NCBI RefSeq assembly: GCF_025717555.1
Contig: NZ_JAJIRP010000016.1
Coordinates: 1-64,000 of the forward strand
Origin: Paucibacter sp. B2R-40
GTDB taxonomy: Bacteria; Pseudomonadota; Gammaproteobacteria; Burkholderiales; Burkholderiaceae_C
DNA: 64,000 nucleotides
Direction: 5' to 3'
In this document: positions 34,273 through 43,289 of the stretch, piece by piece
Layout: each line of letters starts with the position of its first letter
Numbering within the stretch: the stretch's first letter is position 1
Program-made: the position numbers and the translations under genes
Notes under the pieces: model-generated
Told to the model about the DNA's origin: nothing
Database searches by the model: none
Seen by the model: the letters and a program-made list of their open reading frames with translations, nothing else

Positions 34273-35547
34273 ATGAAGGATGTGATCGAGTTAGCCTATC
34301 GATGGCTGGACCGACAGATGTTTCGTGCCAGCCAGATTGAACTGTCGCAGGCTACGAAATCGCTGGCCGCTTGGCCAGATTGGCAGTTGTCGGTGGGTGG
34401 TTTGCCGCTGGCCCAACTTGAAGACGGAGTCAGAGCCTATATTGGGTCGGGCCTGACGATTCCGATTGAAATTCGATGTGGCCAGTCGCGCGAATTGATT
34501 TACACCGCCCAGGCTTGGATTGAACATCGTTCACTGCGGCGCAGCATGGGCTTGGTGCTGGCTAAGCTGCCCGCCGTGTTGGCGAAGGCGCAATTGGTAG
34601 CGCAGACAAGGCCACAGAGCTTGCCTGGTCCGGCTACACAGTTGCGTAGCGCTTCGCCCGCGCCAAGCAGTTCTTTTCGTTTGATATACCAACTGCTGCG
34701 CGACGCAATAAGGTCGGTGCTGATGCGGGAGCAATGGGTACTAGCAGTTGGGCGCTGGGGCGATAAGACGGATAAGTTCTTGGTCACGGCCGTGATCGAA
34801 CCACCGGGTGATCGGTTTTGGGCAGATCCTTTTGTTACCGAACTTGCGGGCAAACGGTGGCTGCTTTTCGAGGAATTGGTCTTCAAGGAGAACCGGGGCA
34901 AGATTGCCGCCGTGGAACTGGGGGAGCAGGGGCAAATTATTGGTTCGCCTCGACTGGTGCTCGATTTACCCTATCACCTGTCTTACCCCTTCTTGCTAGA
35001 AGATGCAGGCAAGCTCTACATGATCCCCGAGTCGTCCGCCAATAGGACGGTTGACCTGTATGTGAACGGGGGCAGCATTGAGACTTGGACCAAGGTGGCT
35101 ACCCTTTTGTCGGGTGAGCGCTGGGCCGATGCGACGGTTATTCAATATGAGGGCAAGTGGTGGATGTTTGCAGCCCGGGGCGATGCTGGCGCCTCAATCT
35201 TTGACGAGTTGGTAATTTTTTGGGCGCATGATTTGCTGGGGCCATGGCAGGCACATGCAGCAAACCCAGTCAAGATCGATGCGCAAACTGTCCGCCCAGC
35301 GGGAGCCATGTGGGTAGAAGACGGCGCACTTCATCGCGTAGTCCAAGATTGTTCAGCAAGGTACGGCGCTGGGGTCAGGGTTCAGCGCGTGACCGAACTC
35401 TCGGCGACAAGTTTCTTTGAAGAGGACTTGGGTCCAATTTCCTGGGACGGGTCGTCAGAGTTTTTTGGTTTACACACGCTGTCGACTTTTGGCTCGACAG
35501 CGTGCGTGGACTTGCTCAGACGCATTCCTGTTTTTGATTTGATCTGA
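34273..35547 (+). CDS. Beta-propeller EPS protein, GINT1-like domain
   Basis: A 424-residue protein. Residues about 150-420 look like the five-bladed beta-propeller found in glucosamine inositolphosphorylceramide transferase 1-like proteins of EPS clusters: FWADPFVTELAGKRWLLFEE, YHLSYPFLLEDAGKLYMIPES, ERWADATVIQYEGKWWMFA and the final WDGSSEFFGLHTLS. In related proteins this domain often follows a formyltransferase-like N-terminal domain. Here the first 140 residues are short, lack that enzyme's motifs and may be a remnant or a different domain. The function is unknown; sugar binding or transfer fits the context. Confidence 0.75.
   Translation: MKDVIELAYRWLDRQMFRASQIELSQATKSLAAWPDWQLSVGGLPLAQLEDGVRAYIGSGLTIPIEIRCGQSRELIYTAQAWIEHRSLRRSMGLVLAKLPAVLAKAQLVAQTRPQSLPGPATQLRSASPAPSSSFRLIYQLLRDAIRSVLMREQWVLAVGRWGDKTDKFLVTAVIEPPGDRFWADPFVTELAGKRWLLFEELVFKENRGKIAAVELGEQGQIIGSPRLVLDLPYHLSYPFLLEDAGKLYMIPESSANRTVDLYVNGGSIETWTKVATLLSGERWADATVIQYEGKWWMFAARGDAGASIFDELVIFWAHDLLGPWQAHAANPVKIDAQTVRPAGAMWVEDGALHRVVQDCSARYGAGVRVQRVTELSATSFFEEDLGPISWDGSSEFFGLHTLSTFGSTACVDLLRRIPVFDLI
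35475..35504. repeat. Perfect 11-bp inverted repeat inside the 3' end of the propeller gene
   Basis: The arms CACGCTGTCGA (35475-35485) and TCGACAGCGTG (35494-35504) enclose an 8-base loop. It lies 43 bp before the stop codon and 62 bp from the stop of the convergent heparinase gene. No T run follows on either strand, so if it stops transcription it would not be by the standard intrinsic mechanism. Confidence 0.5.
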
Positions 35548-35565
35548 GCTTGCGTTCTGGCTGCC

Positions 35566-38500
35566 CTACAAAGGCAGCTTGACGAGCTTCTTGTCAAAAA
35601 CAGCTGCTGTGCCGCCGTTGATAGTCACTGCAGCGCTCGTGCCTGTTAAGTTGACTGTAACGGGCACCGCTCGGCAGTCCTCCCTGATGACGGTGACGGC
35701 TGCGAGTTCCTTGCTTGGCGATGCTGCCGAGTATCTGGCCCGATGTTGATCGGCTGCGCCGTTTTCAGGTGCTACAGGGAAACCGCTGAACAAGGCAGGC
35801 GCATTGCCTGCCATGCCGTAAACATCAATGCAGGCAGAAGCGACACCATTGACGATCTTGACGGTCTTGCCGCTGACGGTTGGCAAGGTCAAGCTCTGGA
35901 AGTTCAGTTCCCATGTTCGGTTTGACGTGCTGGTGGCCCAGTCGTAAATGATCAGCACTTTTTCGGAGCGGTTGTAGGCAATGGATCGAATTGCATTGCT
36001 GAGAACTGGAGACCACACAGCCGTGGTTTGGTTTTGACCTTGGTAGGCCAAACTGGCATCACCCGTCGTGGCGGCCCAGGTCCCGGTATCAGTGAAGTTG
36101 ATCAGTTGCCCACGGGCATCCATGGTATCAACCGGTTTGCCCGGCGCGGTTGGATTGGCACTGGGCTCAGCTTGCCCGATACCGCCGTCAAAGGTCAGCG
36201 CATTTTTGAAACGAGTGGCGCGCGCCACTGTCAGATGGTGTGGCGAGCCATAGTAAGGGTAGTAACCACCGCTGATCAAAAGGGGTAAGCCTTTTGAGCT
36301 GAAGTTGAAGGAGTTGTTGTCAGCGTGCGAATGGCTAAAACTGCCTAGGCGGCTGGACCTGAAAAACACACTGCTTCTTGCCGGGTCGGCGGCTTTGCTG
36401 TGGATGGCGACAAGCCCTGCATCTTCAAACAACGAGGAGTTGAGTGACGGCGCTGTCGCTGCTGGCCGGCTCGGGTAGAGACCCAACATCATGTAGTTTG
36501 CGGGAGTGACAGCCCATCTATAGGCCAAGCTCGCTGAATTCTGGCGCCAATACCACTCGTGAACTGGGTCGCGGGTCAATGAAGCATAGAGCCTGTAGCT
36601 GTCGCTGCTGTAGTCCCAGAAATGGCTACTTCGTTCGTTGTCGTCGCCGAAAGAGCTTCTGCTGGGGCCGGGCACATTTGTAAAGGCTATTTGACTGTTG
36701 CCAAACTTGCCAACGCTAGCCCATTTGCTGAGATCAACTCCTGCGATCAGTCGTGCCGTGGCTACGGAATTGGCAAAGTTCGCCATCGTGTACCAACCAT
36801 AGGCTTCACCATTGCCGTAGGCACCGTCGGAGCCTCCCCAGATACCAATTGTTCCGGTCAGCCAAACTTCCCATGACTCGGCAAGCCAAGTCTTGGCCTC
36901 AGGAAAACCTGTGGTGCCGACTGCGTAAAGCAGTGCTTCCGTAATCAATTGCGCTGCCGTTAATACATGGGAGTTGTACGGATTGGCGTCCAGAGTTGCT
37001 ACATCGGCCCGGGCTTGCTGGATCCGGTCTTTCAAGGTTGCAACAATAGTCGCCGTCTGCTGCGAAGTGAGCGCCGCCCCAAAAAAGTCCAGTCCTTTTG
37101 CCAGTGCAAGATAGATTTGTCGATTCGCTTGGTCTTGAATGGCTTCGCTGGTTGGCCCCGTGGTGGACCATGCGGCGAGCGCCATGACGTGGTCGATGCC
37201 CGCCTTCTGATACTTCAAGTCACCGGTGAAAATGAAGCCGTAGCCTAGAGCCTCAATGGCGGCATGTTCTGCCTCAGTTTGCTTTTTGATTGCTATCAAT
37301 GCGCCCGCGTCAGCTACGGAAAGCGCCGCCCTCGGGGCACTGACAGGCGCGGCGGTCGGCGGAGTTGCAAGAGCTGTATCGGCTGCAGTCAAGAAAGCAC
37401 TGAAGGAGGTACCCAACTCGCTGGCGCGCGCTGCTGCGGCGATCTTGGTTGGGGTTGACCCGGTTGGAACAAGCCTAGGATGCGGCTTGCTAGCAGCCGC
37501 ATTCGCAAGGGCCAAGCCAGATGGAAGTGTTGCATTTGAAGCGCCAGTTGCTACCGAGAAGCGCCGAGCTTCGCTGGTGATGAGCACCTTCTTGTTGTCG
37601 GTATAGCTGACCGTCCAGGTGTACTGTCCTGGAGCTAGCGATTGATCGGCCAAGAGCAGGCGCGGTGAGCTGGACTGTCGTGTCAACACAAGTTCACCAT
37701 TTGGCTTGTTGAGCCTAAAAATCCATGCGACTTTAGTATCGCGTGTAGTGGGTTGCCGCCATGAAAAAACCGGCGTTGAGGTCTGCACAATTGCGCAGTC
37801 TCTGGGCTCCAGCCGTCGAGTTGTCCAAGTTGCCGAATCAATGAAATCGGCCTTTATGCTGGGAACGCAACCATCGGAATAGACGGAGCTGATGCCTGTT
37901 CCATAAAGTTCAATGTACTTGGGCAGTACAGTCGCAATAGGTTGTTTTGGCAACGCAGCCACGGCCGAGTTCGTGACCGGAGCAACAGAAGGGGCAAGCA
38001 CAGGGGCAGGCGTTGGTGCTGCAGCCAAAGGCGGCAAGCTGGGTAGCACCAGCGTTGGCACAGCAACCGAAACTTTGGGTGCAGCATTGGCCACAGTAGC
38101 TGCAGCGGGAGGTGCAGCCGTTGGCGGTACCGTCCCAATCTGGCCAGCGACGGTCGCCATCGGGACGGAGGTGCTGGTTGTTGGGCTCGCCGCAGTTGTT
38201 TTTGATGCCGTTGCAGGTGCAGATGCAGGTGCAGTTGCAGTTGCAGCCGACGCGGCCGGTGGCGCGGTCGCTATCTTGCTGTTGGTGTCCAATGCCTTTG
38301 CGGCTTGCGCCTGTGCGCTGGGGCCACTGGCTACGCTATCCGCAGCCGATGCGGCATTGGCCACAGCTACAGCAGCCGAAGCGGAGTCGGATGCGCTTTG
38401 CGCCGCAGCTGTCGCTCCTGATGCTTCCCCGCTTGGTGTGATTGCGGAGACAGATTTGTTGTCAGCACTGTTTTCCCCCCCCGCCCCACCTCCGCAGGCG

Positions 38501-38604
38501 TTGAGCAAGGCACCAGCGACAAAGAGGCCAATTAGCTTTGTCAGGCGTGGGGTTTTCGTCGAATTGCAGAGGGACTGCGGAAGGTACTTCATGGCACTGG
38601 ACAT
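35566..38604 (-). CDS. Large heparinase II/III-type lipoprotein
   Basis: A 1012-residue exported protein. A lipoprotein signal ends in the lipobox LLNAC (C37), followed by GGGAGG. Residues about 44-235 are a low-complexity Ala/Ser/Thr/Pro/Val linker. A small beta domain (about 240-360, TSTPVFSWRQP...YTWTVSYTD, fibronectin-III/DUF4962-like) comes before the alpha/alpha toroid (about 400-680) and a heparinase II/III beta-sandwich with SFSHSHADNNSFNFSSKGLPLLISGG. It is probably a cell-surface EPS depolymerase on a flexible tether. It is encoded convergently to the propeller gene and 186 bp downstream of fcl. Confidence 0.85.
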   Translation of the reverse strand: MSSAMKYLPQSLCNSTKTPRLTKLIGLFVAGALLNACGGGAGGENSADNKSVSAITPSGEASGATAAAQSASDSASAAVAVANAASAADSVASGPSAQAQAAKALDTNSKIATAPPAASAATATAPASAPATASKTTAASPTTSTSVPMATVAGQIGTVPPTAAPPAAATVANAAPKVSVAVPTLVLPSLPPLAAAPTPAPVLAPSVAPVTNSAVAALPKQPIATVLPKYIELYGTGISSVYSDGCVPSIKADFIDSATWTTRRLEPRDCAIVQTSTPVFSWRQPTTRDTKVAWIFRLNKPNGELVLTRQSSSPRLLLADQSLAPGQYTWTVSYTDNKKVLITSEARRFSVATGASNATLPSGLALANAAASKPHPRLVPTGSTPTKIAAAARASELGTSFSAFLTAADTALATPPTAAPVSAPRAALSVADAGALIAIKKQTEAEHAAIEALGYGFIFTGDLKYQKAGIDHVMALAAWSTTGPTSEAIQDQANRQIYLALAKGLDFFGAALTSQQTATIVATLKDRIQQARADVATLDANPYNSHVLTAAQLITEALLYAVGTTGFPEAKTWLAESWEVWLTGTIGIWGGSDGAYGNGEAYGWYTMANFANSVATARLIAGVDLSKWASVGKFGNSQIAFTNVPGPSRSSFGDDNERSSHFWDYSSDSYRLYASLTRDPVHEWYWRQNSASLAYRWAVTPANYMMLGLYPSRPAATAPSLNSSLFEDAGLVAIHSKAADPARSSVFFRSSRLGSFSHSHADNNSFNFSSKGLPLLISGGYYPYYGSPHHLTVARATRFKNALTFDGGIGQAEPSANPTAPGKPVDTMDARGQLINFTDTGTWAATTGDASLAYQGQNQTTAVWSPVLSNAIRSIAYNRSEKVLIIYDWATSTSNRTWELNFQSLTLPTVSGKTVKIVNGVASACIDVYGMAGNAPALFSGFPVAPENGAADQHRARYSAASPSKELAAVTVIREDCRAVPVTVNLTGTSAAVTINGGTAAVFDKKLVKLPL

Positions 38605-38790
38605 CTCGCTGGCTGACTTTCCTAGGAGGCATTTACCTTGGTAGGGGCAATGAGTCGATAGACTCGTGCCACTGACTTTGGCGGGAAAGCTGGTATAGGC
38701 ATTGTCGGCAAGTAGCGATTTGTCTTTAGTGATTTACCTCTCACTTATCCTTAGTCAAATGCAAGCAATGGAAACAGTCTTGTTTGGCGA

Positions 38791-39747
38791 TCAGTTCGAT
38801 GTGGCCTGCTTGGTCAGGAAATCGGCAAGAGCGAGCCGTATACCCTCTTCCAAGCTGGTGCTGGCGCGCCAACCCAGCCCAGCCAGCCGGCTTACGTCCA
38901 TCAGCTTGCGCGGCGTGCCGTCCGGCTTGCTCGCATCAAAGACGATGCGGCCTGCAAAGCCGACCACTTTCATCACTGTTTCGGCCAGCTCGCGAATAGT
39001 CACATCGGTGCCGGTGCCCACATTGACCAGCGGGCCGTCGTAGCCAGATTCCATCAGGTAGACGCAGGCGTCAGCCAAGTCGTCCACATAGAGAAACTCG
39101 CGCATTGGCGTGCCGCTGCCCCAGACCACGTACTCGGCGTCGCCGCGCAGCTTGGCCTCGTGTGCCTTGCGGATCAGCGCGGGCAGCACATGGCTGTTGC
39201 TGAGGTCGTAGTTGTCATTCGGCCCATACAAATTTGTGGGCATGGCGCTGATGTATTGGCGGCCATATTGCTGGTTATAGCTTTCGGCTAGTTTGATGCC
39301 GGCAATCTTGGCAATCGCATAAGGCTCGTTGGTTTGCTCCAGCGGGCCTGTCAGCAAATACTCTTCTTTGATCGGCTGCGGGCAGTCACGCGGGTAGATG
39401 CAGCTGGAGCCCAGGAACATCAGGCGCTGTACGCCGGCCAGATGTGCACCGTGAATCAGATTTGCCTCGATCAGCAGGTTTTGATAGAGGAAATCGGCGC
39501 GGTAGATATTGTTGGCGTTGATACCACCAACTTTTGCTGCGGCAATATAAATGTAGTCCGGCTTTTCTTCGGCCAAGAAACTATGCACAGCTTGCTGATT
39601 CAACAAATCCAGCTCGGCACGCGTACGGGTCACCAGATTCGTATAGCCAGCCTTTTGCAGGCGACGCACCAAGGCCGAGCCCACCATGCCGCGATGGCCG
39701 GTGATATAGATTTTTGACTGCTTGGTGATGGTGCTACTGCTACTCAT
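38791..39747 (-). CDS. fcl: GDP-L-fucose synthase
   Basis: A 318-residue short-chain dehydrogenase/reductase that epimerises and reduces GDP-4-keto-6-deoxymannose to GDP-L-fucose. The NADPH-binding GHRGMVG is at 17-23, the catalytic Ser in FLGSSCIYP (114/115), Tyr143 and Lys147 in [10 protein letters not shown]. The ATG at 39747 is used; a TTG at 39759 would add four residues. It follows gmd on the same strand with a hairpin in the 107-bp gap, so the pair supplies GDP-fucose from GDP-mannose. Confidence 0.95.
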   Translation of the reverse strand: MSSSSTITKQSKIYITGHRGMVGSALVRRLQKAGYTNLVTRTRAELDLLNQQAVHSFLAEEKPDYIYIAAAKVGGINANNIYRADFLYQNLLIEANLIHGAHLAGVQRLMFLGSSCIYPRDCPQPIKEEYLLTGPLEQTNEPYAIAKIAGIKLAESYNQQYGRQYISAMPTNLYGPNDNYDLSNSHVLPALIRKAHEAKLRGDAEYVVWGSGTPMREFLYVDDLADACVYLMESGYDGPLVNVGTGTDVTIRELAETVMKVVGFAGRIVFDASKPDGTPRKLMDVSRLAGLGWRASTSLEEGIRLALADFLTKQATSN

Positions 39748-39780
39748 GTTTCTACTCAAAAGGTGAAGCTCTTACGACAA

Positions 39781-39802
39781 AGGGGCCGCTGAACCGGCCC
39801 CT
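39781..39802 (-). terminator. Hairpin between gmd and fcl
   Basis: An 8-bp GC-rich stem (39781-39788 with 39795-39802) has a 6-base loop. On the minus strand the descending arm ends in TTT followed by G. It may cause partial termination after gmd, lowering fcl expression, or stabilise the gmd mRNA end. Confidence 0.55.
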
Positions 39803-39854
39803 CGAAGACTAACTAGCGCTCAAATATTACGAGCTCGGTGTCGCCCGTTACAGC

Positions 39855-40976
39855 TTACTCGTTGTAGTCGTAAGCTTTGAATCCAGCCATTTTTACCAGG
39901 CTGTCGCGGCGCGCCGAGGTGTAGTCGGCCTCGACCATTTCGGCCACCAATTCACGCAACGTGGTGGTGGGCACCCAGCCGAGTTTTTCTTTGGCCTTGG
40001 TTGGGTCGCCCAAGAGGGTTTCGACTTCGGTCGGACGGTAGTAGCGCGGGTCAACCTTGACGATCACATCGCCGACCTTGCACTTGGCCTTGTCGCCGGT
40101 CACAGATGCCACGGTGCCGATCTCGTCAGCGCCTTCGCCGGTGAAGGCGATGGTGATGCCCAACTCAAGTGCAGCAAACTCGACAAACTGGCGCACGCTG
40201 TACTGCACGCCGGTGGCGATGACGAAGTCTTCGGCCACTTCTTGCTGCAGCATCATCCATTGCATCAGCACGTAGTCGCGGGCATGGCCCCAGTCGCGCA
40301 GCGCGCTCATGTTGCCGAGGTACAAGCAGTCTTGCAGGCCTAGCGCGATGCGCGAGACTGCGCGGGTGATCTTGCGGGTCACAAAGGTCTCGCCGCGCAG
40401 AGGGCTCTCGTGGTTGAACAAGATGCCGTTGCAGGCGTAGATGCCGTAGGCCTCACGGTAGTTGACCGTGATCCAGTAGGCGTACATCTTGGCCACGGCG
40501 TAGGGGCTGCGCGGGTAGAAGGGCGTGGTTTCCTTTTGGGGGATTTCTTGCACCAGGCCATACAGCTCGGAGGTCGAGGCTTGGTAAAAGCGAGTCTTCT
40601 TCTCCAGGCCCAGGATGCGGATCGCTTCCAGGATGCGCAGCGTGCCCATGCCGTCAGCGTCGGCCGTGTACTCGGGGCTCTCGAAGCTAACGGCCACATG
40701 GCTCATCGCGCCGAGGTTGTAGATTTCGTCTGGCTGTACCAGCTGGATGATGCGGATCAGGTTGCTGCTGTCGGTCAGGTCACCGTAATGCAGGGTGAAG
40801 TTCTTCTTGTCGACATGCGGATCTTGGTACAGATGGTCGATGCGGTCGGTATTGAACGATGACGAGCGGCGCTTGATGCCGTGGACTTCATAGCCCTTGG
40901 AGAGCAGCAGTTCAGCCAGGTAGGCGCCGTCTTGGCCGGTTACGCCGGTGATGAGCGCGATCTTCTTCGTAGTCAT
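39855..40976 (-). CDS. gmd: GDP-mannose 4,6-dehydratase
   Basis: A 373-residue SDR enzyme converting GDP-D-mannose to GDP-4-keto-6-deoxy-D-mannose. The coenzyme motif [10 protein letters not shown] is at 11-20, the catalytic region STSELYG at 134-140, and Tyr159/Lys163 in [22 protein letters not shown] and [12 protein letters not shown] are family signatures. Length is as usual. GDP-mannose synthesis genes are not in the window. It feeds fcl downstream. Confidence 0.97.
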   Translation of the reverse strand: MTTKKIALITGVTGQDGAYLAELLLSKGYEVHGIKRRSSSFNTDRIDHLYQDPHVDKKNFTLHYGDLTDSSNLIRIIQLVQPDEIYNLGAMSHVAVSFESPEYTADADGMGTLRILEAIRILGLEKKTRFYQASTSELYGLVQEIPQKETTPFYPRSPYAVAKMYAYWITVNYREAYGIYACNGILFNHESPLRGETFVTRKITRAVSRIALGLQDCLYLGNMSALRDWGHARDYVLMQWMMLQQEVAEDFVIATGVQYSVRQFVEFAALELGITIAFTGEGADEIGTVASVTGDKAKCKVGDVIVKVDPRYYRPTEVETLLGDPTKAKEKLGWVPTTTLRELVAEMVEADYTSARRDSLVKMAGFKAYDYNE

Positions 40977-41063
40977 ATTTCTATATTTAGGTTGAGTATT
41001 CGGCCTGTCGCTTCAAAGCAGCAGAATTTTTGTGCATTATCGATGGGCTCAGTTATCAGGCGC

Positions 41064-41804
41064 TTAGCGCTGCCGCCATTCCTTCAGCAGCAATCCAAAG
41101 AACGCCATGTCTTCGATGAAATAGCGCCTGAACATGCGCCGCGGCTCTTGCAGGAAGCGGTAGAACCACTCCAGCCCGGTTTTCTGCATCCACACCGGCG
41201 CGCGCTTGACCTTGCCGGCCGCTACGTCAAAGGTGCCTCCCACGCCCATGGCGAAGGGAATCTTCATCTGCGATTGATAGGCGCCGAGGAATTGCTCTTT
41301 CTTGGGCGAGCTGATGGCAACAAACAGTAGGTCGGCTTTTGCCACCGCAATTTGCGCCACCACGCCGGCTTCTTCCTCCGGCTTCCAGTAGCCGTTGCGA
41401 TAGCCGGCAAACACCAGCTTGGGGTATTTGTGAGCGTAGATATCGCGCACGCGTGAGACGATTTCTTCTTTGGCGCCGAGCAGGTAGACGCGCCAGCCTT
41501 TGTCGGCCGCGCCAGCCATTAAGGCCTCGAACAAATCAACCCCGGCTACGCGCTCCTTCAGTGGCTTGCCCAGCAGGCGCGAGGCCCAGACGACGGGCAT
41601 GCCGTCGGCGTTGATCAGCGCACAGTCATTGATGATTTGGCGCAGTTCGGGGTCCTGCTGGGCCTTGACCAACTTGTCGACATTGACGACGACATGTTGA
41701 TGCGGCTTGCCGCTTTTGATGAAGCCCTCGATGGTTTGCACCGTTTCGGCCATCGTCAGGTTGTCGATGGTGCAGCCCATCATTTGAATGCTTTGGCGGG
41801 TCAT
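41064..41804 (-). CDS. WecG/TagA/CpsF family glycosyltransferase
   Basis: A 246-residue GT26-family transferase. The signatures are VVNVDKLVKAQQDPELRQIINDCALINADGMPVVWASRLLG and LLFVAISSPKKEQFLGAYQ (only parts of each needed for recognition). It also has VGGTFDVAAGKVKRAPVWMQKTGLEWFYRFLQEP. WecG members transfer N-acetylmannosamine-type sugars to a lipid-linked acceptor, which suits the wecB gene 155 bp upstream on the same strand. Which donor it uses here is inferred. Confidence 0.9.
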   Translation of the reverse strand: MTRQSIQMMGCTIDNLTMAETVQTIEGFIKSGKPHQHVVVNVDKLVKAQQDPELRQIINDCALINADGMPVVWASRLLGKPLKERVAGVDLFEALMAGAADKGWRVYLLGAKEEIVSRVRDIYAHKYPKLVFAGYRNGYWKPEEEAGVVAQIAVAKADLLFVAISSPKKEQFLGAYQSQMKIPFAMGVGGTFDVAAGKVKRAPVWMQKTGLEWFYRFLQEPRRMFRRYFIEDMAFFGLLLKEWRQR

Positions 41805-41959
41805 GTGTGAGTGCTTGGGAGAAATTGACGAGGCGGGACGATGGCAGCTTAGGGTCAGCGCGCGATTCTAGGCGGCGAATATGTCCGCTTGAGTATTGCG
41901 CTCATTGATCCAAGCGGCGGCACCCGGCCTGGCGAGCCCGCCTCTCGAATTCAGGCGCT

Positions 41960-43066
41960 TCAAGCCCCCAGCTTCTCCGCCAAGATCGCCACGATCCGCT
42001 CGGCCGATTTGCCGTCCCACAGGGCCGGGCGGCGGCCTTTTTTGCCGCCGTTTTTGATCGTGTCCAGCGCCAACGGGATGATGACGGCGGGGTCGGTGCC
42101 GGCCAAGACATTGCTGCCTTCGTCCACGGTGATGGGCCGCTCGGTGTTTTCGCGCATGGTGATGCAGGCGACACCCAGCGCGGTGGTTTCTTCTTGCAGG
42201 CCGCCGCTGTCGGTCAGCACCACGACCGCGTCTTTCCACAGATGCAGGAAGGACATATAGGCCTGTGGGCCCATCAGGGTGACATTGGCGCCGAGGTTGA
42301 CGCCGAATTTCTCGATATTGGCGCGGGTGCGCGGGTGGACCGGGAAGACCAGCGGCAGCTCGGGCGAGACCGCGCGCAGCACGGTGGCAATGCGCTCCAG
42401 CGCTTCCGCACTGTCCACATTGCTGGGGCGGTGCAGGGTGACGACGCCGTAGCGGGCATGCTGGCGCTTGAAGGCGTCGGTCTCGAAGCCGGTGGTGTCG
42501 GTGGTTTGCAGCTTGTGGGCCTGGAACAGCACGTTGTCGGCCATCACATGGCCCACGTCATAGACCACGCTCATGTCGCGGCCTTCGCGACGCAGGTGTT
42601 CGGTGGCGCTGGGCTCGGTGACGAAGAACCAGTCGGTGATGGCGTCGGTGACGAGGCGGTTGATTTCCTCGGGCATGGACATATCGCCGCTGCGCAGGCC
42701 GGCTTCAACGTGGGCGACGGGCACGCAGGCCTTCTTGGCGACGATGGAGCAGGCGGCGGTGGAGTTGACGTCACCGACCACCAGGCAGGCAGCCGGTTTG
42801 TCGGCGGCGATCAAGGCTTCATAGGCGACCATGATCTTGCCGGTCTGCTCGGCATGGGTGCCGCCGCCGCAGCCCAGGCGCACATCGGGGGCGGGGATGC
42901 CGAGCTCTTCAAAGAACACCTCATTCATATCGCGGTCGTAATGCTGGCCGGTGTGGATGATCTTCCAGGCCAGGCGGCCGTCAGCTTGCAGCGCCCGCAC
43001 GATGGGGGCGATTTTCATGAAATTGGGGCGCGCGCCGGCGATCAGGTGAATGCAAGGCTTGGTCAT
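41960..43066 (-). CDS. wecB: UDP-N-acetylglucosamine 2-epimerase (non-hydrolysing)
   Basis: A 368-residue enzyme that interconverts UDP-GlcNAc and UDP-ManNAc. It begins IHLIAGARPNFMKIAPIVRAL, has HTGQHYDRDMNEVFFEELGIP, GDVNSTAACSIVAKK, HVEAGLRSGDMSMPEE and the C-terminal TDSGGLQEETTALGVACITMRENTERP. The ATG at 43066 is the family start; the frame continues upstream without similarity. Together with the adjacent WecG-type transferase it implies ManNAc in the polymer. Confidence 0.96.
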   Translation of the reverse strand: MTKPCIHLIAGARPNFMKIAPIVRALQADGRLAWKIIHTGQHYDRDMNEVFFEELGIPAPDVRLGCGGGTHAEQTGKIMVAYEALIAADKPAACLVVGDVNSTAACSIVAKKACVPVAHVEAGLRSGDMSMPEEINRLVTDAITDWFFVTEPSATEHLRREGRDMSVVYDVGHVMADNVLFQAHKLQTTDTTGFETDAFKRQHARYGVVTLHRPSNVDSAEALERIATVLRAVSPELPLVFPVHPRTRANIEKFGVNLGANVTLMGPQAYMSFLHLWKDAVVVLTDSGGLQEETTALGVACITMRENTERPITVDEGSNVLAGTDPAVIIPLALDTIKNGGKKGRRPALWDGKSAERIVAILAEKLGA

Positions 43067-43289
43067 GGCTGGGTTCTCGCGGATAGATGCTGCTGGGGTG
43101 GCGCATTCTAGGGGGCGAAAAAGGCAGTTCTGTTGAAGCCAGCAGGTGATTGCCGTGAAGGCCGTCACGGCAGTGGACTGGGCTTTTCGCATGCGAGGCC
43201 CAATGCCGGCATGGGCTTGGGCGAGAATGCCGGGCGCTTGGCTGCAAGCAAGCCTCGAATTCCAGACCATCCCCCAGGAGATCACATCC

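Noticed and set aside
38652-38665. GAGTC-GATA-GACTC inverted repeat upstream of the heparinase lipoprotein gene
   Set aside because: Only 5-bp arms with a 4-base centre; expected by chance in a window of this size, although an operator cannot be excluded.
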